From positions 434,001 through 498,000 of the forward strand of contig NZ_CP119520.1 in assembly GCF_029223865.1 (NCBI RefSeq): a DNA stretch of 64,000 bases. The letters are read 5' to 3'. The stretch comes from Telluria mixta (GTDB lineage Bacteria; Pseudomonadota; Gammaproteobacteria; Burkholderiales; Burkholderiaceae_D). The position numbers and the translations under genes were made by a program. The notes under the pieces were generated by a model, which searched no databases, was not told where the DNA came from, and saw nothing but the letters and a program-made list of their open reading frames with translations. Positions 36,511 through 44,708 of this stretch are shown here, in pieces (within the stretch, counting starts at the first letter, position 1; every line of letters starts with the position of its first letter).

Positions 36511-36921
36511 TCACCCCCCAGGCTGTGTCAGCACCGACAACTTGGTCACACCCGACCGCTGGATGTTCGCGATCACCTTGGCGACCGCGCGATACGGCAC
36601 GCCTTCGTCGGCCTGCAGGCTTACCGCCAGCTCGGGATTCGTGGCCACCACGCTTTTCAGCTCCGGCTCCAGCGCGGCCAGGTCCACTTCGCGCTTGTCG
36701 ATGTAGATCTTGCTGGCGCCATCGACGCTGACCGTCACGGACTTCGTCGGGTTCGCGGGCTCCGTGGTGGAGGTCTTGGGCAGGTTGATCCGCACCGCGT
36801 TGTTCAGCAGCGGCGCGGTCAGGATGAAGACGACCATCAGCACGAGCATCACGTCGACGAGCGGCGTGATGTTGATTTCGCTGACGACGTCGCTGCTGTC
36901 TTTTCCGGTCGAGAAGGCCAT
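36511..36921 (-). CDS. exbD: Proton-channel energiser subunit ExbD
   Basis: 136 residues: a short cytoplasmic N-terminus, one transmembrane helix with the proton-translocating aspartate in ITPLVDVMLVLMVVFI (D23), and a periplasmic domain ending VTKLSVLTQ. With ExbB it converts proton-motive force into TonB movement. Its start overlaps the exbB stop at one base. The gene order tonB-exbB-exbD sits opposite the two receptor genes, a self-sufficient uptake module. Confidence 0.92.
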   Translation of the reverse strand: MAFSTGKDSSDVVSEINITPLVDVMLVLMVVFILTAPLLNNAVRINLPKTSTTEPANPTKSVTVSVDGASKIYIDKREVDLAALEPELKSVVATNPELAVSLQADEGVPYRAVAKVIANIQRSGVTKLSVLTQPGG

Positions 36922-37643
36922 TACGCTGCCGCTCCCACAGGCTGGGCACCCACGTGCACCGGTTTGCCGGAAGGACGCACGGTTGCCTTGGTCACCCGGA
37001 AGCCATTCTTCTGCGCCAGGTTGACGAAGTCGGTGGCGAAATTATCCAGCTCGGCCGCCTTCACTTTCAGGCGGCGCACATAGTAGTTGAATGCCAGCAC
37101 GGCCGGCACGGCGACGGCGATGCCGATGCCCGTGGCGATCAGCGCTTCGCCGATCGGACCGGCGACCACTTCGATACTGGCCGATCCGCTCTTGCCGATG
37201 GCGCCCAGTGCGTTGATGATGCCGAACACCGTGCCGAACAGGCCGACGAACGGCGCCGTGCTGCCGATCGAGGCCAGCACCGCGAGGCCGCTTTCCAGCG
37301 ACTGGTATTCCTTCTGGATCTGCTGGCGCAGCTGGCGCTCCAGCAGTTCCTGGCGATCCCAGCTGTGCTCGAGGTCGCTGCCAGAGCCGTCGGTGTCATT
37401 CACGTACAGCGCTTCGAAGCCGACGTTGGCCAGGCGCGATTTAGGGCTGGCATCGCTGCCCAGCGCCGTCGCCGCGTCCAGCGAGTTGGCACTCCAGAAC
37501 TTCTGCGTAAACTGTTTATCCTGTTTGCCGACACGCGCGTGCTGCACGGCCTTGGCCAGGATCAGGACCCAGGTGACGATGGAGAACAGCACCAGTCCGT
37601 ACAGGGCGCCTTGAACGATGAGATTGAGGTATTGAGGAGACAT
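36921..37643 (-). CDS. exbB: Proton-channel energiser subunit ExbB (MotA/TolQ/ExbB family)
   Basis: 240 residues with three transmembrane helices (about 10-32, 120-142 and 167-189). The MotA/TolQ/ExbB core is clear in LASIGSTAPFVGLFGTVFGI (about 122-141) and GIGIAVAVPAVLAFNYYVRR. It forms the pentameric channel around ExbD that drives TonB. 28 bp downstream of tonB. Confidence 0.92.
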   Translation of the reverse strand: MSPQYLNLIVQGALYGLVLFSIVTWVLILAKAVQHARVGKQDKQFTQKFWSANSLDAATALGSDASPKSRLANVGFEALYVNDTDGSGSDLEHSWDRQELLERQLRQQIQKEYQSLESGLAVLASIGSTAPFVGLFGTVFGIINALGAIGKSGSASIEVVAGPIGEALIATGIGIAVAVPAVLAFNYYVRRLKVKAAELDNFATDFVNLAQKNGFRVTKATVRPSGKPVHVGAQPVGAAA

Positions 37644-37671
37644 GGAGATGAGCGCCTATAGAGTAAAAAAA

Positions 37672-38451
37672 TCAGGAAAGCTTGAAGTTGAGGGGAACGG
37701 TGACCCAGCCGTCGATCGGGGTCTGGCCGCGCCGCGCCGGATCGAAGGTCCACTGCAGGACCGCCTTGATGGCCGCGTCGTCCAGGATCTTGAAGCCCGT
37801 GGACTTGTCGACCGTGACGTTGTCCGCCTTGCCCGATGCCAGCACGTGCACCTTGAGGATCACGCGACCCTGCATGCCGCGGTCCTGGGCGAGGGCCGGA
37901 TAATCCGGTGCCGGATTGTTGCGGTAGCCGACGAAGCCCCGTGCTTCCGTCACCGGTTCCGGCGGCGGCGGTGGCGGCGGCGCGGCCACGACGGGCGCCG
38001 GTGCCGGTGCGGGTGCGGTGGCCACCTGCACCGTGTCGGCCGTCGGGGGACCGTTGTCGACGGCCTGCGGGCTGACCACCGGCAGCGGCGGCGCGGCCTT
38101 CACCGGTGCCGCCTTGACGACGCGCGGCTGCGGTTTCGGCGGTTCCGGCGGGGGTGGCGGTGGCGGTGGCGGCGGTGCGATCTCGATCGCAAGCGGCTGC
38201 ACCTTGGGCTGCTCAGGCAGCGTGGTGGCCGGCCGGTGCAGCGCGACGATCACGCCGACGTGCGCCAGTGCGGTCAGGCCGATCAGCGCGGCCAGGCCCC
38301 CCTTGTTGCGCGCGCCGGCGGCCCGCAGCTGGCGGATCGCCGCACTGACCGGTTGCTGTTCCACCGCGAGACGGGGCGCCGGGCGGACGGCGCGACGCAC
38401 CGCGGCCTTCCTGGGCGAGTATTTAATGCTCTCAAAACTCAAAGTGGTCAT
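37672..38451 (-). CDS. tonB: TonB energy-transducing protein
   Basis: 259 residues from ATG 38451. A long (about 50 residue) basic cytoplasmic N-terminus precedes one transmembrane anchor (LAALIGLTALAHVGVIVAL, with the conserved His). A periplasmic proline-rich spacer (ten consecutive prolines near residue 95, then PEPPKPQPR) and a C-terminal TonB domain (YPALAQDRGMQGRVILKVHV ... LQWTFDPARRG) follow. It transmits energy to the TonB boxes of outer-membrane receptors, here probably the two adjacent paralogues. Transcription from a sigma-54-type promoter 35 bp upstream, rather than a Fur-controlled one, argues against an iron role. Confidence 0.9.
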   Translation of the reverse strand: MTTLSFESIKYSPRKAAVRRAVRPAPRLAVEQQPVSAAIRQLRAAGARNKGGLAALIGLTALAHVGVIVALHRPATTLPEQPKVQPLAIEIAPPPPPPPPPPEPPKPQPRVVKAAPVKAAPPLPVVSPQAVDNGPPTADTVQVATAPAPAPAPVVAAPPPPPPPEPVTEARGFVGYRNNPAPDYPALAQDRGMQGRVILKVHVLASGKADNVTVDKSTGFKILDDAAIKAVLQWTFDPARRGQTPIDGWVTVPLNFKLS

Positions 38452-38485
38452 GACGAGGCCTTTCTGTTGTCCGTGCCATGACCGT

Positions 38486-38501
38486 TGCAGGAAGCGTGCC
38501 T
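38486..38501 (-). promoter_or_regulatory. Sigma-54 promoter of tonB-exbB-exbD
   Basis: Minus strand AGGCACGCTTCCTGCA: two mismatches to TGGCACGN4TTGCA, with the GG and GC dinucleotides correctly spaced. Predicted start near 38475, 24 bp before tonB. The gap 38452-38793 (342 bp) is regulatory throughout and holds no gene. Confidence 0.6.
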
Positions 38502-38506
38502 GATCG

Positions 38507-38519
38507 TAAGCCCTTGATT
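38507..38519 (-). promoter_or_regulatory. IHF consensus site
   Basis: TAAGCCCTTGATT fits YAAN4TTGATW exactly. The surrounding 17 bp match the 32592-32608 site at 15 positions. Placed between the activator pair and the leftward sigma-54 promoter. Confidence 0.55.
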
Positions 38520-38529
38520 TCATTGGACG

Positions 38530-38570
38530 CTGCTGATCTCGCGACAGCGCGGCTGCTGCGAAATCAACAG
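38530..38570. promoter_or_regulatory. Pair of 18-bp palindromic activator sites (tonB / receptor 1)
   Basis: CTGCTGATCTCGCGACAG at 38530-38547 and CTGCTGCGAAATCAACAG at 38553-38570, starts 23 bp apart. The second differs from the 5677 site only in the centre. They lie between two divergent sigma-54 promoters. Confidence 0.6.
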
Positions 38571-38724
38571 GTCGCGCGCCCTCCCCTGTTCAAACCTGCA
38601 CATCGCCCCCAGTGCGCGGATTGCAACACCGGCGCCGTTCATTCCTGCTCAGGAATTTACATTTCCAGCAGCCCGGCCAGATACGAAAATGTCTCTCTTC
38701 TATATAAACGGTTTATTTCGTTAT

Positions 38725-38740
38725 TGGCACGCTCCTTGCG
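38725..38740 (+). promoter_or_regulatory. Sigma-54 promoter of TonB-dependent receptor 1
   Basis: TGGCACGCTCCTTGCG: exact -24 (TGGCACG) and -12 (TTGC) elements. Predicted start near 38751, 43 bp before the gene. An AT-rich near-IHF palindrome (ATAAACGGTTTAT, 38704-38716) lies just upstream. Confidence 0.85.
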
Positions 38741-38793
38741 GTAAAGACGGATGACCGCAGTACCGACCTTAGCCACCAAGAGAGACCAAGCCA

Positions 38794-41625
38794 ATGACAC
38801 AAACGAATATCGCCGTTCGCCCGATGCCGTTCCGCCTTGCCCCCCTCGCCGCCGCGCTCGCGGGTCTCGGCCTGCTGTGCGGCGGAGCGGCCAACGCGCA
38901 GCAGGCAACGCCCACCGTGGCGGAACTGCAGGCGCAGCTTGCGCGCGTACAGGCGGAAAACGCCCAGTTGCGGCAGGCACTGGCCGGACAGACGAATGCA
39001 CCGGCGCCCGCCGCGCCGGCAGAAGCACAAGCGGTTGCCGCACAGCCCGCCGAGGAAGAGCCGCAAGCCCTGGGCGACGTCACCGTGCGCGGCAGGAAGA
39101 AGATCGAGACGCTGAAGGAAGTGCCGCTGTCGATCTCCGTCGTCAGCGGCGCGGAACTGGACCGCGAACTGGCGCAGGATCTCTCCGCCATCACCAAGCG
39201 CGGCGCGAACATCCAGTTCAACCAGAACAATACGCGCGGCGCCTCGCTGTCGATCCGCGGCCTGGGCAAGCGCTCGTTCACGGAAACGCAGGACCCCAGC
39301 GTGGGCATGGTCGTCGACGGCGTCGCGTACGGCCTCACGCAGCTCGCCAACTTCGACATCTACGACATCGATACGGTCGACGTCGTGCGCGGCCCGCAGG
39401 GCACGCTGGGCGGCAAGGGTGCCAGCTCCGGCGTCGTCTCGATCAATACGAAGCGGCCGGACTTTTATCCCAGTGCGGACTACCAGCTGGGGTTCGGCCA
39501 GCGCGACACCGTGATCGCCAAGGCCAACCTGGGCGGCCCCGTGATCGAGGACCTGCTGGCGTGGCGCGGCTCGTTCGTCGTCAACCGCAGCCGCGGCTTC
39601 TATGCGAACAATTTCGACACGAACTACAGCCTCTACAACAAGAACCGCGTCAGCGGCCGCGTCCAGTTCCTGTTCACGCCCACGGCCGGGTTCAACGCGC
39701 GCCTCAGCGCCGACCTGGAACCGCACGCGTCGCAGGTGCAGAACGGCCTCACCTTCTACCACAACCAGCCGGAGCGCTTCGCCGACGGCAGCCTGACCGA
39801 TCCGAGCGGCACCACCGTGCGCTCCAAGCTGACGGGCTACACCAACGCGGCCGGTGTCCGCACGCCGGGCCGGGCGTGGTTCGCGGGCCGCGATTTCAAC
39901 GGCACGCCGTACACGTACGAGAACAACTACATCGGCGACAACAACCTGAACTTCAACGAGAACCAGGGCCAGACGGTGTCGAACAAAGGCGCGTCGGCGG
40001 AACTGACGTGGAAGCTGCCCAATGCCACCCTCACCTCGCTGACGGCCACGCGCAAGTACAGCTTCGACGCGCACAATGACGAAGGCACGCCGTTCGACAT
40101 CAACCGCAACGGCGGCGGCGGCGTGTTCTACCAGCAGTGGAGCCAGGAATTCAAGCTGCAGTCGAAGCCGGGCGGCCCGTTCGACTACGTGACGGGCCTG
40201 TACTACCTGCAAACGAAGAACGACATCCAGTCCAAGACCGGCTGGGGATCCGATGCCGGCGCCTGGTTCGCGACGACCGCGCAATATGCGGCGCTCGACA
40301 CCAACGCGGGCACCAACAGGGGCGCTGGCCTGGCCCTGCTCGCGGACAGCCTGAACGACGGCATCGTCCAGGGCGACACATGGGTCAAGACGAAGAGCAC
40401 GGCGTGGTACGGCAACACGACGTGGCACATCGACGATGCGTTCGCGCTGACGGGCGGCCTGCGCGTGACGCACGAGAACCGCACGACGACGGACACGCGC
40501 TTCCTGGAGGCGAACGGCGCCGGTGGCGCGCTGAATCCGGTGACGGTGCGCGGCGTGGCGCTGGGCGGCTTCGGCACCGGCACGGGCGGCGCCCTGCTGG
40601 CCGGGAACTCGGCGGCGCAACTGCTTCTCGCGGACGCCGTCGCGAACCGCTACTTCGGCGTGAGTGCCGGCACCAATCCCGGCGATGCCTATAACAGTCT
40701 GACCGCAGCGCAGAAGGCGCAGGTCGCCGCGGCCAAGGCCGTGCGTGCGGGCCAGATCGGGCAAATCATCGGCGGCGTGGCGAGCCGCTACAACGACAAC
40801 CTGTTCACGGGCGTGATCAGCCCGTCGTGGCGCATCAGCGACCAATACACGACGTATGCGTCGTGGCAGTACGGCGAAAAGTCGGGCTCCGCGCTGAACG
40901 TCAACGGCGTGTCGGCCAACGTGCGGCCCGAGAAGACGAACGCGTTCGAGGTCGGCCTGAAATCCAGCCTGCTGAACAACACGCTGATCGTCAACACGGA
41001 CCTGTTCCTGATGAAGATCCGCGACTACCAGACCACCGTGCGCGTCGTCGACGAATTCACGACGCAGACGAACATCGCGAACGGCCAGGCCAATCCGACC
41101 GCCTACGTGTCGGCCCAGGGCAACGTGCCGAAGGCGCGGGCGCGCGGCTGGGAGTTCGACGGCGCGTACAGCGGCATCCCCAACCTGAACATCCGCTTCT
41201 CGGGCGCGTACAACGATGCGCGCTACGTCAGCTTCCCGCAGGCCGCCAAACCGGACGAACTGGGCTACCTGCCGGCCGCATACGTCGACCAGAGCGGCCT
41301 GACCTTGCCCGGCGCCGCGCGCTGGACGGGCAACCTGGGCGCCGAATACAAGCTGCCGATCCGGGGCGGCAACACGGTCCACGCCAGCTTCAATACCGCG
41401 TTCACGAGCCGCTACAACAACAGCGACACGCTGTCCGACTGGGGCTGGGTGCCGGGCAGCAGCACGACGGACCTCGCCATCGGCGTGAACACGAAGAGCA
41501 ACTTCGACGTGACCCTGATCGTGAAGAACCTCACCAACAGCCTCGCGCACGAGGCGGGCTGGGTCAGCTACGCGCCGAATCCGTATCCGCGCTGGATCGG
41601 TCTCGTGTTCAGCGGGAAGCTGTAA
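38794..41625 (+). CDS. TonB-dependent outer-membrane receptor 1, with N-terminal coiled coil
   Basis: 943 residues. A signal peptide ends near ANAQQA; next comes a short heptad-like coiled coil (TVAELQAQLARVQAENAQLR, about residues 39-58), an Ala/Pro-rich linker, then the plug domain (LGDVTVRGRKKIETLKEVPL onward; VVRGPQGTLGGKGASSGVV about 200) and a 22-stranded barrel ending in the C-terminal aromatic strand WIGLVFSGKL. The coiled coil before the plug is unusual for ordinary siderophore receptors. Substrate unknown; divergent tonB-exbBD, an exact sigma-54 promoter and the absence of a visible Fur box argue for a non-iron nutrient. Closely related to receptor 2. Confidence 0.88.
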   Translation: MTQTNIAVRPMPFRLAPLAAALAGLGLLCGGAANAQQATPTVAELQAQLARVQAENAQLRQALAGQTNAPAPAAPAEAQAVAAQPAEEEPQALGDVTVRGRKKIETLKEVPLSISVVSGAELDRELAQDLSAITKRGANIQFNQNNTRGASLSIRGLGKRSFTETQDPSVGMVVDGVAYGLTQLANFDIYDIDTVDVVRGPQGTLGGKGASSGVVSINTKRPDFYPSADYQLGFGQRDTVIAKANLGGPVIEDLLAWRGSFVVNRSRGFYANNFDTNYSLYNKNRVSGRVQFLFTPTAGFNARLSADLEPHASQVQNGLTFYHNQPERFADGSLTDPSGTTVRSKLTGYTNAAGVRTPGRAWFAGRDFNGTPYTYENNYIGDNNLNFNENQGQTVSNKGASAELTWKLPNATLTSLTATRKYSFDAHNDEGTPFDINRNGGGGVFYQQWSQEFKLQSKPGGPFDYVTGLYYLQTKNDIQSKTGWGSDAGAWFATTAQYAALDTNAGTNRGAGLALLADSLNDGIVQGDTWVKTKSTAWYGNTTWHIDDAFALTGGLRVTHENRTTTDTRFLEANGAGGALNPVTVRGVALGGFGTGTGGALLAGNSAAQLLLADAVANRYFGVSAGTNPGDAYNSLTAAQKAQVAAAKAVRAGQIGQIIGGVASRYNDNLFTGVISPSWRISDQYTTYASWQYGEKSGSALNVNGVSANVRPEKTNAFEVGLKSSLLNNTLIVNTDLFLMKIRDYQTTVRVVDEFTTQTNIANGQANPTAYVSAQGNVPKARARGWEFDGAYSGIPNLNIRFSGAYNDARYVSFPQAAKPDELGYLPAAYVDQSGLTLPGAARWTGNLGAEYKLPIRGGNTVHASFNTAFTSRYNNSDTLSDWGWVPGSSTTDLAIGVNTKSNFDVTLIVKNLTNSLAHEAGWVSYAPNPYPRWIGLVFSGKL

Positions 41626-41629
41626 GCGG

Positions 41630-41699
41630 CTGTTGAATTTTCAACAGTCTGCCTGATACGGGCCGTCGCGCTGTGGCTCCGCTGTTGCTCCGGCAACAG
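41630..41699. promoter_or_regulatory. Pair of 18-bp palindromic activator sites upstream of receptor 2
   Basis: CTGTTGAATTTTCAACAG at 41630-41647 and CTGTTGCTCCGGCAACAG at 41682-41699, both strong palindromes (arms CTGTTGAA/TTCAACAG and CTGTTGC/GCAACAG). Starts are 52 bp apart, five helical turns. The first begins four bases after the receptor 1 stop. Confidence 0.65.
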
Positions 41700-41728
41700 C
41701 GCGGGCCCGATTTCGCGTCATTTTCGGG

Positions 41729-41744
41729 TGGTACGGGATTTGCA
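41729..41744 (+). promoter_or_regulatory. Sigma-54 promoter of TonB-dependent receptor 2
   Basis: TGGTACGGGATTTGCA: one mismatch to TGGCACGN4TTGCA. Predicted start near 41755, 27 bp before ATG 41782 and 29 bp after the nearer activator site. Confidence 0.75.
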
Positions 41745-41781
41745 GAAAGAAAGTTTTCTCCCCCGTTTCAGAAAGCCCGTC

Positions 41782-44526
41782 ATGACCCATCAGAAGAACA
41801 CCCCGCTCCGCCTCGCCCCGATCGCCGCCGTGCTCGCGGGCGCCGCCCTGTTCAGCGCGCCGCTGTACGCCGCCGAAGCGACACCCACCGTGGCCGAGCT
41901 GCAGGCGGAAATCGCACGCCTCAAACAGATCATCGCCAACCAGGGCGGGGCCGCGGCCCCCGCGTCCACGCCTGTCGCGCAAGCGCCCGCTGCGCCGGCG
42001 ACGGCCGCCGCCGAAGAAGAACCGCAGGCATTGGGCGAAGTGACCGTCCGCAGCCGCAACCGGCTGGAACGCCTGCAGGACGTGCCGCTGTCCGTCTCCG
42101 TCGTCACCGGCAAGGAACTGGACCGCCTGAACGCCACCGATATCAAGTCGCTGACCCAGCGCGCCGCCAACGTGACGTGGAACCAGGGTAACCAGCGCAC
42201 GTCCAGCCTGTCCATCCGCGGCATCGGCAAGCAGGGCCAGACCGAGGCGCAGGATCCGAGCGTCGGCCTGATCGTCGACGGCGTCAACTATGCGTACAAC
42301 GCCCTCTCCTCCAGCTTCGACTTCACCGACGTCGACACCGTCGAAGTGACGCGCGGTCCGCAGGGCACGCTGCTGGGCAAGAGCACCAGTGTCGGCGTCG
42401 TCGCCGTCAACACGCGCCGGCCGTCGTTCACGCCGGATGCGTCGTACTCGGTGACGCTCGGCCAGCTCGACACCGTGCAGGCCCGGTACGCGGGCGGCGG
42501 CCCGGTGATCGACAACCTGCTGGCCTACCGCGTCGCGCTGAGCGCCACCAAGGGCCAGGGCGACATCAAGAACGCGTACAACCCGGACATCACGTACACG
42601 AACAAGGACCGCGTGTCGGGCCGCGTGCAATTCCTGTTCACGCCGACGCAGGACTTCAGCGCCCGCGTCGCCCTCGACGCGCAGCCGCGTGCGGGCGAGA
42701 CGACCAACAGCCGCACGATCTTCAAGCCGACGCCGGCGGTGTATTCGAACGGATCCGTCAACACGCTGGCCACCGACAACGGCACGCGCCTGCAGCGCAG
42801 CTGGTTCACGCAGCAGAACAAGTACACGTACGCGGGCAACTACCTGTACGGCGGCGGCGAGAACGTCGTCAACAACGACAACGGCCGCCCACTCGTCACC
42901 GGCAGCAACGGCGCGACGCTGGACCTGAACTGGAACGTGGCGGGCCACAACCTGACGTCGATCAGCGCGTACAAGGATTACCACTTCGACGCCAGCAACG
43001 ACGAAGGCACGCCGTTCGACATCAACCGCAACTCGGGCGGCTTCTGGAACGACTACCGCCAGGTGACGCAGGAAGTCCGTCTCAGCTCGCAGCCGGGCGG
43101 CTTCGTCGATTACCAGACCGGCGTCTTCCTGATGAAGGTGAACAATGATGCGACCTATCGCAGGAGCTGGGGCAGCGACGCGGGCGCCTGGTTCGCCAAT
43201 GCCGGCCAGTACAACCGCCTGTATGCCGATGCGAGCGGCCGCAATCTGCTCCTGAATTCGCTGGACGGCGTGTCGATGGCGTTCAACTCGCCGTCCGGCA
43301 CGCAGCACATCGTCAACAAGAGCGAGGCCGCGTTCGCGCAGGCGAACTGGCACCTGACCGATGCGCTGACCCTGACGACCGGCGCGCGCCTCACGCACGA
43401 GAACCGCAAGAACGAAGGCAGCTCGTCGATCTTCGACAGCGGCTTCGCGCCCGAACTCAATCCGGCCCAGGTGGGCGCCGTACAGTTGAACGGCTTTGCC
43501 TCGGACGCCAAGGGTGGCCTGCTGGCCGCCAACACGGCGGCGCAGCTGGCGGTGGCGGATGCCGTCGCCAGGAAATACTTCAACGCGGCGTCCTACGCCA
43601 GCCTGAGCACCGCGCAGAGGCAGCAGGTGGCGGACGCGAAGGCGATCCGCGCATCGCAGCTCGGCGTGCTGTTCCCGCTCACGCAGGCGCAGCCCTACAT
43701 CGGCAACCTGAAATCGTTCGTGCTCAGCCCGACCTATAAATTCACGCCCGACCTGACCGGCTACACGTCGTGGCAATACGGCGAGAAGGCGGGCATCTCG
43801 CAGCTGACCAACGGCGTGTCCAACCTGGTCGACAAGGAGCGCACGAGCGCGTTCGAGATCGGCGTGAAGTCGGCCTTCCTGAACCGCTCGCTGCTGCTCA
43901 ACGCGGACCTGTACCTGATGAACATCCGTAATTACCAGCAGGCCGTGCGCGTACTGGACGTGTACACGACGCAGCTGAACAACGATGGCCAGAGCTATTA
44001 CACGACGGCCACCGGCAACGTGCCGAAGGTGCAGACGAAGGGCCTGGAATTCGACGGCGCCTGGTCGGGCATCAAGAACGTGACCCTGCGCTTCGCCGGC
44101 GCCTACACGAACGCCGTCTATAAAGAGTTCACCAACTCGGCCCAGCCGGTGGAGAACGGCTATGCCGGTGCCGCGCCCTACCGCGACGTGACGGGCAGCG
44201 TGCTGCCGGGCGTATCGAAATGGACCTTCAACGTGGGCGGCGACTACCGCGTGCCGCTGGCGCACAACCTCGAAGGCCGCGCGAGCTTCAACACCGCCTA
44301 CAACACCCGCTACAACTCGGACGTTTCCCTGTCCGACTACGCCGGGATCGGCGGCTCCGGCATCACGGACCTGGCGTTCGGCATCGGCAAGCGCGACGGC
44401 TCGCTCGACGTGAGCCTGATCGTGAAGAACGCGTTCAAGAACCACGCGCCGCTGGCGGCCTCGTGGAACTCGTACACGCCCGCCGTGCCGCGCTGGTTCG
44501 GCCTGTCGGTCAGCGGCAAGCTGTAA
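41782..44526 (+). CDS. TonB-dependent outer-membrane receptor 2, with N-terminal coiled coil
   Basis: 914 residues from ATG 41782; the upstream frame lacks homology and overlaps the promoter. A signal peptide ends near LYAAEA, followed by TVAELQAEIARLKQIIANQG (about residues 37-56), a short coiled coil matching that of receptor 1. The plug has LGEVTVRSRNRLERLQDVPL and VTRGPQGTLLGKSTSVGVVA; the barrel ends RWFGLSVSGKL. It shares long blocks with receptor 1 (for example NDEGTPFDINRN and YTSWQYGEKAG/YASWQYGEKSG), so the two arose by tandem duplication, yet each has its own sigma-54 promoter and activator sites. Substrate unknown. Confidence 0.88.
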   Translation: MTHQKNTPLRLAPIAAVLAGAALFSAPLYAAEATPTVAELQAEIARLKQIIANQGGAAAPASTPVAQAPAAPATAAAEEEPQALGEVTVRSRNRLERLQDVPLSVSVVTGKELDRLNATDIKSLTQRAANVTWNQGNQRTSSLSIRGIGKQGQTEAQDPSVGLIVDGVNYAYNALSSSFDFTDVDTVEVTRGPQGTLLGKSTSVGVVAVNTRRPSFTPDASYSVTLGQLDTVQARYAGGGPVIDNLLAYRVALSATKGQGDIKNAYNPDITYTNKDRVSGRVQFLFTPTQDFSARVALDAQPRAGETTNSRTIFKPTPAVYSNGSVNTLATDNGTRLQRSWFTQQNKYTYAGNYLYGGGENVVNNDNGRPLVTGSNGATLDLNWNVAGHNLTSISAYKDYHFDASNDEGTPFDINRNSGGFWNDYRQVTQEVRLSSQPGGFVDYQTGVFLMKVNNDATYRRSWGSDAGAWFANAGQYNRLYADASGRNLLLNSLDGVSMAFNSPSGTQHIVNKSEAAFAQANWHLTDALTLTTGARLTHENRKNEGSSSIFDSGFAPELNPAQVGAVQLNGFASDAKGGLLAANTAAQLAVADAVARKYFNAASYASLSTAQRQQVADAKAIRASQLGVLFPLTQAQPYIGNLKSFVLSPTYKFTPDLTGYTSWQYGEKAGISQLTNGVSNLVDKERTSAFEIGVKSAFLNRSLLLNADLYLMNIRNYQQAVRVLDVYTTQLNNDGQSYYTTATGNVPKVQTKGLEFDGAWSGIKNVTLRFAGAYTNAVYKEFTNSAQPVENGYAGAAPYRDVTGSVLPGVSKWTFNVGGDYRVPLAHNLEGRASFNTAYNTRYNSDVSLSDYAGIGGSGITDLAFGIGKRDGSLDVSLIVKNAFKNHAPLAASWNSYTPAVPRWFGLSVSGKL

Positions 44527-44543
44527 CAGCCACGGGGGCGGTG

Positions 44544-44561
44544 CTGTTATACGTACAACAG
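44544..44561. promoter_or_regulatory. Orphan copy of the 18-bp palindromic motif upstream of flagellin
   Basis: CTGTTATACGTACAACAG. It matches the motif arms of the other sites exactly, but no GG-N10-GC sigma-54 element follows before the flagellin gene, so its function is open; chance or a receptor 2 downstream structure is possible. Confidence 0.3.
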
Positions 44562-44595
44562 TCAAAATGACAACACCGCACCCCGAAAAAAATTT

Positions 44596-44621
44596 TAAAA
44601 AAATTTCCGCTCGGCATTTAA
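44596..44621 (+). promoter_or_regulatory. Candidate sigma-28 promoter of flagellin
   Basis: TAAA at 44596-44599, a 14-base spacer, GCATTTAA at 44614-44621 against the consensus TAAA-N15-GCCGATAA (five of eight in the -10). Flagellin genes are normally sigma-28 targets, and a sigma-28 gene lies at 62.6 kb. Confidence 0.35.
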
Positions 44622-44708
44622 TGACTCACGCTAAATGGTCGTCTTGTACTTGTGAGAGCGCGAGATGCGCAACCTCCCAACAGTATCCAAGCCATTAGGA
44701 GCCATATC

